A stretch of 64,000 bases of DNA from Gemmatimonas phototrophica (GTDB lineage: Bacteria; Gemmatimonadota; Gemmatimonadetes; Gemmatimonadales; Gemmatimonadaceae), in the NCBI RefSeq assembly GCF_000695095.2, contig NZ_CP011454.1:806001-870000 (forward strand), given 5' to 3'. How positions within the stretch are numbered: the stretch's first letter is position 1; every line of letters begins with the position of its first letter. The notes under the pieces are model-generated. The model was not told the DNA's origin. It did not search any database and worked only from the letters and a program-made list of their open reading frames with translations. Of the stretch, positions 16,174-24,247 are shown one piece after another. The position numbers and the translations under genes are program-made.

Positions 16174-17343
16174 TCACCGCAGCACCGCCTTCGCAATCGT
16201 CTGCAACTGCATATTGCTCGTCCCTTCGTAAATCGTGCCAATTTTCGCGTCCCGGTAGAACTTCTCCACCGGATACTCGCGCGTGTAGCCGTAGCCACCA
16301 AAGAGCTCCACGCACAACGACGTCGCGCGCTCCGCCATCTGCGACGAATACAGCTTGGCCATGGCGCCTTCGCGCGCAATATCCTGACCCGCATCCTTGA
16401 GGCGCGCGGCGTTGTACACCATGAGACGCGCGGCCTCCAGCTCCGTGGCCGCCTGCGCCACCTGAAACTGGATGCCCTGAAACTCCGCCAGCGCTCGGCC
16501 AAACTGCTTGCGCTCCTTGAGATGTGCCACGGCCGCCGAGAGAGCACCCTGGGCCACGCCAATCATCTGTGCCCCAATGCCAATGCGCCCTTCGTTCAGC
16601 GTCTCAATGGCAATCTTGTACCCGGTGCCCACTTCGCCCAGCACGTTTGCATCACTCACGAACGTATTCTCGAAGTGCAGCGACGTGGTGCTCGAGGCGC
16701 AGATGCCCAGCTTGTGCTCCTTCTTGCCTACGGTAAAGCCGGCTGCGCCGCGCTCCACAATGAATGCGGTAATGCCCTTGTAGCCCATGTCGGGGCGGGT
16801 GTTGGCAAACACCACAAATACTTCCGCTTCACCGCCGTTGGTGATCCACGCCTTCGACCCGTTCAGCAGCCAACCACCATCGGTCTTCTCGGCGCGCGTG
16901 GCCAAGCCAAACGCATCGGAGCCAGAGCCCGGCTCTGACAACGCGTAGGCACCAATGGCGCCCGCGGCCATGCGCGGCAGAATGCGCGCGCGCTGTTCGG
17001 CGTTGCCGTAGCGGTACAGCGGGTAGTTCACGAGCGTGTTCTGCACGTCCACCTGAATGGCGGCGCTCGCATCCACCTTGCTGAGCTCTTCCACCGCAAT
17101 GGCCACCATCATGAGTGAGCCGCCGGCGCCGCCATGTTCTTCGGGGAGCTCAATGCCCATGAGGCCGAGCTCCACGAATTTCGCGGTCAGGGCGGGATCT
17201 ATTCGGCCCGCGTCCTCCATGGCACGAACACGTGGCCGCACTTCCGTTTCCGCCAGATCGGCCACGGCCGCGCGGAACAGCTCTTCCTCTTCGGAGAGCA
17301 GGGTGAGCGGGGGACGGGAGAGCTCGAAATTGGGCGCGGTCAT
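16174..17343 (-). CDS. Acyl-CoA dehydrogenase (short/branched-chain type)
   Basis: A 389-residue FAD-dependent dehydrogenase that introduces the alpha-beta double bond in acyl-CoA during fatty- or branched-chain acid breakdown. The FAD-binding motifs YALSEPGSGSDA and WITNGG are in place, the catalytic base is Glu373 in YEGTSN near the C-terminus, and FGGYGYTREYPVEKFYRDAKI (split) is the conserved C-terminal helix pair. Length is normal for the family. The gene stands alone, with a low-complexity repeat downstream. It is a core metabolic gene set among surface-polysaccharide genes, so its position does not suggest a role in the cluster. Confidence 0.92.
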   Translation of the reverse strand: MTAPNFELSRPPLTLLSEEEELFRAAVADLAETEVRPRVRAMEDAGRIDPALTAKFVELGLMGIELPEEHGGAGGSLMMVAIAVEELSKVDASAAIQVDVQNTLVNYPLYRYGNAEQRARILPRMAAGAIGAYALSEPGSGSDAFGLATRAEKTDGGWLLNGSKAWITNGGEAEVFVVFANTRPDMGYKGITAFIVERGAAGFTVGKKEHKLGICASSTTSLHFENTFVSDANVLGEVGTGYKIAIETLNEGRIGIGAQMIGVAQGALSAAVAHLKERKQFGRALAEFQGIQFQVAQAATELEAARLMVYNAARLKDAGQDIAREGAMAKLYSSQMAERATSLCVELFGGYGYTREYPVEKFYRDAKIGTIYEGTSNMQLQTIAKAVLR

Positions 17344-17561
17344 CGCTTCGCCAGTTGGTCGGAGGGCACGGGAGGCACGGGGAGTGCTACCAGTGATTTA
17401 AGGAAGCGCAGCGGCGGGGAAAAGACTGCGGAGGAGAATGCCTGGGGAGAATGTTGGCAAATACGGCGCAATAGCCGAGTTCGGCACAGTGGTTGCCCTG
17501 ATCCTTGCGTGTGACAGAAGTGCCGCTCACGTGACGGATTCTCGCCTTCAGCTGCCGAAAA

Positions 17562-19649
17562 ATGTCAAACTGTTCGCCTGTAACCACTTACAAGCTGCCG
17601 TGCCGCAGTGTTCGCCGCCTGTCCCGGGCGGCGTTGCTGGCATGCGGTTTGGGGGTGTTGCACGCGTGCAGCGGCGCCGATGCACTGTCGCCTGAAGTCG
17701 GCAATCCCTCGGCACCCACACCGGTCCCGTCGGACCCGGTTCGTATTGTGGCCGTTGGTCCGGACACCCTCGTTGCCGGCAGCCTGCTTGTGGTAGAAGG
17801 GGAGAACATTCCCGCCGACGCCGCAGTGACCGTCACGGTGGGCGGCCAGGCATTGCCCATCCGCGCCCAATCGGCCACCCGTTTTGAAGCCCTGTTGCCG
17901 GTAGGCGCTTTTCCCTGTGGGGCCACGGCCGCTCACACGGTGCAGGTGCAGGTGGGGGCGACCGTATTCGAAGCCCGGCGCCCGCTGCGAACGGCCCAGC
18001 GGGTGGCGCTGGAGGCAGGGCAGAGCATCAGCCTGCTGGATGCGCAGCCCTCTCGCTGTGTTGAGCTGGCCCCGGCGGCCGTCGGTGAGAACGCCCGCTA
18101 TGTGGTGGCAGTGGTGAATACCTCTACCACGGCCGGAAATGTGGCCAGCTTTGAGCTGCGTGGCATGAGCGCCGCGGCCTCAGGCGCTCCAGCCAGCGGC
18201 TTCATTGGCGGAGCGACCAGCGGGTTGCTGGCCACCCCGTCCATTCCGCTCTCCACGCCGGCACTCACGGCGGCACGCCGAGTGCTTGAGCAGATGCCGG
18301 CCGCTGAAGCGGCCCACGGTGCGCGGTTGGGCGCACAGCGCTCACGCCTCACGCAGGCTGGCAGCGCGGTGTCAGCCTGGCAACTGGCGCGTAGCCGCTC
18401 TTCGCTGCTGCTGGGGGGAGGCGCCTCAGCCGCCGCCCAGCGGTTTGCCATGGTAGGCGATACGCTCACCCTCATGGCGTCGGCCAGCAGTTGCAATACC
18501 GGCAAGGCCGTTCGCGCGCGGGTGGTGTACGCCGGCAGCAAGGCGGTGGTACTGGAAGACATCACTGCCATGCGTGCCGGCACCATGGATGGGCAGTACC
18601 GCAAAATTGGTGGCGAGTTTGACAGCGTGGTGTACCCGCTGTTGCAGCAGAATATTGGCGACCCGCTGGCCATGAACGCGCAGCTGAGCGGCGATGGCCG
18701 GGTGACCATGTTGTTCACGCGTTTTGTGAACGACTCGCTCCCAGGCACGGCGGCGTTTGTGAACGCCTGCAATTTTTACCCGCGCAGCACCTTTGCCGCG
18801 AGCAACCAGGACGAAGTGTTCTACGCCCGGGTGCCCGGTGCGTGGGAGACGCCCGAGGAATGGCGCCGGGCCATTCGCGCCAGTGTGGTGCACGAGGCCA
18901 AGCATCTGGCCAGCTTTGCCGAGCGCATGTCGCGCGGCGTGCAGTTTGAGGAGCCGTGGCTGGAGGAAGCCACGGCGCGCATTGCCGAGGAGTTGTATGC
19001 CCGCACGTTTCCAGGGGGCGGGAGTTGGAAGGGCAATACCGGCTTTGCCAGCAGTGTAGGGTGCGAGCTCACGCAGTGTGACGACCGGCCGCTGATCATG
19101 TGGAAGCACTTCTCAGTGCTGCATCAGTATTTGCGGGGGGCGGATACGTTGTCGCCGCTGGCTCCTACGGGCGCCAACGACAACACGTATTACGCCAGTG
19201 GCTGGTCGCTGGTGCGGTGGATGGTCGATACGTACGCGTCGAACGAATCCACTTGGCTCAAGGCTCTGGTGCGCGGAGATGGTGGCCTGGTTGGAATGCC
19301 TGGCCTTGTGCAGCGTACCGGGGCATCGGTACCAGCGCTAACCGTTGGCTGGGCGGTGGCCAACCTGCAGGCGTCACAGCGTGAAACCCCAGGGCAGGTC
19401 AATTCGCAGAGTTGGAACCTGGCCGATCACTGGACGGGTATGTCCACGGTTTTCCCGGGGGCGTTTAGCTCGGAACCCATACGAAAAATTACCCCCCCCG
19501 TTCTAGGCGAAGGTGGTATAGTCGTCCGCCAAATCGCACTAGGGGTCAGCTTCTTTGGGGTAACTGCCACAGCATCGGAACCGCTGGTTCTGGGGATTCA
19601 TGGAAGAGAGAGCTACGCCCCCTCATTCGCCATAATACGCAGTCGGTAG
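17562..19649 (+). CDS. Lipoprotein, putative M30-like zinc metallopeptidase
   Basis: A 695-residue secreted protein. The N-terminus is a lipoprotein signal ending in Leu-His-Ala-Cys36, then an Ala/Ser-rich stretch with an IPT-like beta region. A gluzincin signature follows: His444-Glu-Ala-Lys-His448 (HEAKH) and, about 20 residues on, WLEEATARI with candidate third ligand Glu468 or Glu469. The catalytic glutamate is Glu445. M30/hyicolysin-like peptidases share the HExxH...E arrangement, but the family call is tentative because the rest is not recognised. The first residues before the signal could be trimmed by a later start. It probably sits on the outer membrane. The gene is alone, 149 bases before the toroid-formyltransferase gene. 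Confidence 0.6.
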   Translation: MSNCSPVTTYKLPCRSVRRLSRAALLACGLGVLHACSGADALSPEVGNPSAPTPVPSDPVRIVAVGPDTLVAGSLLVVEGENIPADAAVTVTVGGQALPIRAQSATRFEALLPVGAFPCGATAAHTVQVQVGATVFEARRPLRTAQRVALEAGQSISLLDAQPSRCVELAPAAVGENARYVVAVVNTSTTAGNVASFELRGMSAAASGAPASGFIGGATSGLLATPSIPLSTPALTAARRVLEQMPAAEAAHGARLGAQRSRLTQAGSAVSAWQLARSRSSLLLGGGASAAAQRFAMVGDTLTLMASASSCNTGKAVRARVVYAGSKAVVLEDITAMRAGTMDGQYRKIGGEFDSVVYPLLQQNIGDPLAMNAQLSGDGRVTMLFTRFVNDSLPGTAAFVNACNFYPRSTFAASNQDEVFYARVPGAWETPEEWRRAIRASVVHEAKHLASFAERMSRGVQFEEPWLEEATARIAEELYARTFPGGGSWKGNTGFASSVGCELTQCDDRPLIMWKHFSVLHQYLRGADTLSPLAPTGANDNTYYASGWSLVRWMVDTYASNESTWLKALVRGDGGLVGMPGLVQRTGASVPALTVGWAVANLQASQRETPGQVNSQSWNLADHWTGMSTVFPGAFSSEPIRKITPPVLGEGGIVVRQIALGVSFFGVTATASEPLVLGIHGRESYAPSFAIIRSR

Positions 19650-19798
19650 TGCTCGGTATCTCTCAAAGATTTGCTTGGTGGCAGGTAGTATTGGCCACCC
19701 TATATGCTTCATCTTTATTATTGGAACGTTGAGCCGGCTACCATTCTGTGCGCCTAGTATTCAATTAGGCAGCCGATAAAGCATTTGAGGATAGTCAG

Positions 19799-21853
19799 AT
19801 GATCCAAAGAATTAAGCCAATCGCCAGAGTCCTGCGCGATACCGGGTTCTTGCGGTCCGGAAATGCATCACTCCTGCTGAATCAAGTGGTTGGCATCAGG
19901 CGCTATCAGGGTCGGGATATTGACTATGGTGTACATATGCGCGCCGCTGCTGCGTGGCTTGAGCGCGCGCAGGATGCCACGTCTGATGGCGGCATTGTCG
20001 GGCGATACAGCCTCCGCAATGGATGGTCGTCATCGTATCCTGAAACGACGGGATATCTGGTACCTACACTCTTGGCGCTGGCCACATCGCTCAATGCGCC
20101 TCGATTTGTGGAACGCGCCAAGCGCGCCATTGATTTCCTGCTGACGGTCCAGCTGCCAAGCGGTGCGTTCCCTGGCGGAGAGGTCCACGAGAACACCAGC
20201 GTGCCATCGGTCTTCAATACCGGGCAGATTCTCAATGGCTTACAGGCATGGCACGCGCACTCGCACGACCAACGTGTGCTGGATGCGGCAATACGTGCGG
20301 CAGAGTGGCTTTGTACGGTGCAGGATACTGACGGCGCCTGGCGGCAGCATATCTACAATGGCCTGGTCACCACTTACACGACACACGCCTCCTGCTGGCT
20401 CGCGGAGTTTGGCCAATACACGGCCGAGCCGAGATATGTGCGTGCTGCGGAGCGGCACATGGATTGGGCGCTCAGTCATCAGGACGCTGAGACCGGATGG
20501 ATTGATCTCATGGGGTTCTCACCGGACGACCATCGTGCAAGGCAAGGGGTCACGCACACGATTGCCTACACGTTATGGGGGGTGCTGGCAACGGCGGAAG
20601 TCTGTGGCCGCACCGATGCCATTGCTGCTGTTACCAAGGCCGCTGAGGGCATCCTGCGTCGTGTCGAGCTGTCCGGGACATTGCCCGGCATTCTGAACCG
20701 TAATTGGCGTAAGGCGTCTGATTTCACATGCCTGACAGGTAACGCGCAGATGGCACTGATCTTTCTGCGTCTCTATAGCGGCGACAATGATCCAAGAAAA
20801 CTCAACGTGGCCTTGCGACTCATCGATGCCGTCTGCGGGGCACAGCAGCTTGACCATGGCAATCCCGGTGTCCGCGGCGGAATCGCAGGGTCGTTCCCTG
20901 TCTGGGGCAGCTATATCTACGCGTCGCTGCCAAACTGGGCAGCCAAATTTTTCATTGATGCCGTGCTCATGGCCGAGCGTGCGCTGGCAAAGGTGCCCAA
21001 CAGAGAGCCGTCGCCCGTCGAAATCCCAGAACACATTCCACGCGCGCTACCCGAGGTGGTGGCTGCGACGGGGAGCGCGCCACTGCGAATGGTGATGTTG
21101 GCATCGCCGTATGTGCACAAGGTGACGCAAATGGTGGAAACGTGGCGCTCGCTGGGTATTCGCCCCGTTGCCGTGCTCATTGAAGCACCCGCAGCCAAGA
21201 GTCGGCAGGAGCGGCTGCTCACGCGTGCTCGTGACGATGGCTTTGAGCCAATACTCGCACGCCTGCGTGGAAAGTCAGGGCCATCGTGGCCGCTAGGTGA
21301 TGCGGAAGATTGGGAAACGGATGTGAAAGCCTACTGTACCCGCGAGGACATCCCATTTACTACCGTATCGTCATTGTCGGAGCCGGAGGCATTGCAGTTC
21401 ATTCGCTCCCAAACTCCCGATGTGCTTGTCCATGCGGGCGCGGGGCTCTTGCGCGCTCCCCTTTTGGAAATCCCCCGCTTGGGCACCATCAATGCCCACA
21501 TGGGGCAACTCCCGTGGTTCAGGGGCATGAACGTCACGGAGTGGGCCATATTCTCCAAGGCGCAGGTGGGCTGCACGGTGCATCTCATAGATCCCGGTAT
21601 TGATACGGGCGACATTCTGTGCGTGCGTAATGTGGACGTGCAGGGGGCACGCTCTCTCGCGGATGCCCGGAAGCGTGTCGACGCGGCGCAGGTGCAACTG
21701 CTTGGAGAGGTACTCGCGTTTACTGCGCGGTCCGGTATGCTCCCTCCCCGCTTTTCTCAGCAGGTAGCGCAGGGCCGCCAGTACTTCCGCATGCACCCCA
21801 AGCTGCGTGCGATCATGGACGCGGAAATGCGCACGGTGGTAACGTCGTCATAG
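19799..21853 (+). CDS. Alpha/alpha-toroid protein fused to a formyltransferase domain
   Basis: A 684-residue two-domain protein. Residues about 25-400 form repeated helix pairs of the alpha/alpha-toroid class (squalene-cyclase/lyase-like), with motifs such as VQLPSGAFPGG, VQDTDGAWRQH and HQDAETGWIDL. Residues about 415-640 are a formyltransferase: TINAHMGQLPWFRG holds Asn565 and His567, and GIDTGDIL holds Asp602, matching the N-H-D triad spacing of methionyl-tRNA and sugar formyltransferases. Formyl transfer from 10-formyl-tetrahydrofolate to an amino sugar is the likely reaction. GAGG lies 8 bases before ATG 19799. The 3' end overlaps the leftward GT4 gene by 6 bases. The fusion is unusual and the toroid's ligand is not known. 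Confidence 0.78.
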   Translation: MIQRIKPIARVLRDTGFLRSGNASLLLNQVVGIRRYQGRDIDYGVHMRAAAAWLERAQDATSDGGIVGRYSLRNGWSSSYPETTGYLVPTLLALATSLNAPRFVERAKRAIDFLLTVQLPSGAFPGGEVHENTSVPSVFNTGQILNGLQAWHAHSHDQRVLDAAIRAAEWLCTVQDTDGAWRQHIYNGLVTTYTTHASCWLAEFGQYTAEPRYVRAAERHMDWALSHQDAETGWIDLMGFSPDDHRARQGVTHTIAYTLWGVLATAEVCGRTDAIAAVTKAAEGILRRVELSGTLPGILNRNWRKASDFTCLTGNAQMALIFLRLYSGDNDPRKLNVALRLIDAVCGAQQLDHGNPGVRGGIAGSFPVWGSYIYASLPNWAAKFFIDAVLMAERALAKVPNREPSPVEIPEHIPRALPEVVAATGSAPLRMVMLASPYVHKVTQMVETWRSLGIRPVAVLIEAPAAKSRQERLLTRARDDGFEPILARLRGKSGPSWPLGDAEDWETDVKAYCTREDIPFTTVSSLSEPEALQFIRSQTPDVLVHAGAGLLRAPLLEIPRLGTINAHMGQLPWFRGMNVTEWAIFSKAQVGCTVHLIDPGIDTGDILCVRNVDVQGARSLADARKRVDAAQVQLLGEVLAFTARSGMLPPRFSQQVAQGRQYFRMHPKLRAIMDAEMRTVVTSS

Positions 21854-22942
21854 GCCAAGAAAGCGGTCGTAGAGTCGCTCGTAATCGCGCACCATGCGCC
21901 GTATGCCAAACACAGTTTCCACTCGCGTGCGGCCAGCTGTCCCCATCTCGATACGTCGGGTGGGGTCCCTGTGTAGCCGGAGCATGGCCGCCGCCAGTGC
22001 CTCGTGGTCATTGGCGGGTACCAGCAATCCCGATTCGTTGTCGGCAATGACTTCCACGTTGCCACCGACAGCAGTGGCAATGGTGGGAATGCCACATGAC
22101 ATCGCTTCAAGCAACGCGACCGAGACCCCCTCGCGGGTAGAGGGCAGAATCATCATGCCAGCCGTGCGCAGGAGAGCGGGTACGTCTTCAGTCCAGCCAA
22201 GGAAAGTTACGTACTGGTCGAGTGCCAGCTCCGAGCACATGCGCTTCAACATGGCTACCCGGTCCAACGGGCCATCGCCGGCAATGACCAACCGGAAGTC
22301 GGGGGCCTCGCGAACTATACGTTGTGTGGCCCTGAGCAGGCTTTCGGTGTTCTTGTCCGGGCGCAGGCAGCTCACCGAAACAGCAGGTCCGGATGCCACG
22401 GTGTCAGCCGGTGCGGTGGCGAACCGGCTGGTGTCGATACCATTGTACACGGTGAACAGCCGCTTGTCGCCAATGCCCTCCAGCAGGGCCTCGCGCCGGC
22501 TATCCTCAGACACGCAACACACCGCATTCACCAGCGGGCTGATTCTGGCTGCCATGCGTACTTCCTGCTGCTGGTTGGGCGGCAGTCGACCATGGTGGCG
22601 CGTATGAACCACCGTACCAACACCGGCCAGTCGCGCGGCAATGCTCCCATAAATCATGGGGGAATTGTCGTGAGTATGCAGCACCTGGGCACCGAGTCGC
22701 TTCAAGACCCGCGCCAGTGTGGCAATCATCCGAAGGCTGAATCCGGAAGGCTTGTTGAGGGCAATAACTTCGCGTCCCTGCTCCTCGAGCCATTCTCCCG
22801 CGCGGCCGGAGCGGGTGAGCGCCACAAATGCCAGCGAATACCGGGAATCGGCGTGACGGGAAAATTCCCGCTGCAGGGATTCCGCTCCTCCGGAATCGAG
22901 CTGATACGAGAGGTGAACAACGCGTATTGGGAGATTCGCCAT
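21848..22942 (-). CDS. Glycosyltransferase family 4 (GT-B)
   Basis: A 364-residue GT-B enzyme. The N-terminal domain starts RVVHLSYQLDSGGAES, a typical GT4 acceptor-side loop, and the C-terminal domain has the EX7E pair in REGVSVALLEAMSCGIPTIAT, with the GNVEVIADNESGLLV sugar-nucleotide site. It retains the sugar configuration; donor and acceptor cannot be named. The gene ends in a 6-base overlap with the toroid-formyltransferase gene, and is divergent from the next GT4 gene with about 155 bases between. Start ATG at 22942. Confidence 0.9.
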   Translation of the reverse strand: MANLPIRVVHLSYQLDSGGAESLQREFSRHADSRYSLAFVALTRSGRAGEWLEEQGREVIALNKPSGFSLRMIATLARVLKRLGAQVLHTHDNSPMIYGSIAARLAGVGTVVHTRHHGRLPPNQQQEVRMAARISPLVNAVCCVSEDSRREALLEGIGDKRLFTVYNGIDTSRFATAPADTVASGPAVSVSCLRPDKNTESLLRATQRIVREAPDFRLVIAGDGPLDRVAMLKRMCSELALDQYVTFLGWTEDVPALLRTAGMMILPSTREGVSVALLEAMSCGIPTIATAVGGNVEVIADNESGLLVPANDHEALAAAMLRLHRDPTRRIEMGTAGRTRVETVFGIRRMVRDYERLYDRFLGL

Positions 22943-23097
22943 TGGGAACGGTGCTGGTCAACTGGCGGGTGGCCAGTGTGCCGGAAGGAGCACGATATTG
23001 CTGTCCGAAGCGTTTCAATATACAGAATGGGTCACACAATGGCAGCTTCAGCGCGTGTCTCTGCTTACCAATTTCCCCTCTCCAGACGGTGCTTCCG

Positions 23098-24222
23098 TTG
23101 AACCATTCAGCAGTGGCTGACAAAAAGGCCAAGGTTGCCGTGCTGGTGCAACTGGCGCCCCGAAAGCTCGGTTCCATGGAGGACTGGCTGCTTGAGTTCG
23201 TGACACGGTTGGCACGCGACCACCAGGTAGCAGTCGCCACCTATGCCCCCTGTCATCCGCAGGTCGAACTTCGGATCGCCCAATGTGGAGCAAGCTGGCA
23301 TGACCTGTCTCTGGTTGAACGCACTGTCACAAGCGCACGCAAGTGGCTCGCGCAGCATGCGCATGTCGCGCACTTCAGCCTGTTTGCCCCGCGCTCGCGG
23401 GCGGTGGTTGCTGCCTGGAGCATTCCGTCCGTTCGTGTGGTGTTTCAGGACTGCTATTCGTCGCCGTCGGCAGCATACCGGCAGTCGGCACTCTCACGTC
23501 TGCTCGATCGGGTCACTTTTGCCCGGACAGACAAGGTCGTGGCGGTTTCCGAGTACGTGGCGCAGCGCAATCAGCAACGGTTTGGCGTACGCCCGCCGCA
23601 GCTTGAGGTGGTGTACAATGGAGTCGATACGGAGCGCTTTGCCGTGCCCGCTCCTCCCTCAATGTCCAGTCGAACCGTGTGCGTTGCCGCGCTGATTCCG
23701 GACAAGGGTGTCGATGTACTGGTACGTGCCTTTGCTGACTCGCGCCTGAAAAAGGCGACCCTCACCATTGCTGGAGACGGCCCACAGCGGCCAGCGCTTG
23801 AGTTGCTGGCGGCGCAGCTGGGTATTGCGGATCGCATTGAATTTCTGGGCATCCGCGATGACGTCCAGCAAATTGTTGGTAACGCTGCCGTGGTGGTGCA
23901 TCCCGCCATCTGGGGTGAGGCCTTTGGACTAACCATCGCCGAAGCCATGTCGGCGGGAAGGCCGGTGATCGGTTGCAGCGTTGGCGCCGTGCCCGAACTC
24001 GTTACCAATGGCATGGCGGGAATCATTATTCCGCCGGGTGACGCCACGGCCATGGCGACCGCCCTTTCACAGTTGCTTGACGATGCGGCGCTGCGTGACC
24101 GCCTGGGGGGCAACGCACGCGCGCGAGTTGAACACAATTTCACGATGCGCAACTGGGTGGACCAGCATGTGCGAATTGTTGCCGGCCTTTCGAGGGCCGC
24201 ACGCCCAACTGGTCGATTATAG
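23098..24222 (+). CDS. Glycosyltransferase family 4 (GT-B)
   Basis: A 374-residue GT4 enzyme with VAVSEYVAQRNQQRFG, VVYNGVDTERF, ALIPDKGVDVLVRAF and the EX7E stretch WGEAFGLTIAEAMSAGRPVIG. The start is not certain: TTG at 23098 or GTG at 23113 give a natural N-terminus (…KVAVLVQLAP), while the frame is open further upstream without family-like sequence. It runs into the quinoprotein gene 25 bases later. Donor and acceptor unknown. Confidence 0.87.
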   Translation: MNHSAVADKKAKVAVLVQLAPRKLGSMEDWLLEFVTRLARDHQVAVATYAPCHPQVELRIAQCGASWHDLSLVERTVTSARKWLAQHAHVAHFSLFAPRSRAVVAAWSIPSVRVVFQDCYSSPSAAYRQSALSRLLDRVTFARTDKVVAVSEYVAQRNQQRFGVRPPQLEVVYNGVDTERFAVPAPPSMSSRTVCVAALIPDKGVDVLVRAFADSRLKKATLTIAGDGPQRPALELLAAQLGIADRIEFLGIRDDVQQIVGNAAVVVHPAIWGEAFGLTIAEAMSAGRPVIGCSVGAVPELVTNGMAGIIIPPGDATAMATALSQLLDDAALRDRLGGNARARVEHNFTMRNWVDQHVRIVAGLSRAARPTGRL

Positions 24223-24247
24223 TGCCGTCGTTTACCCCAACCAGCCA

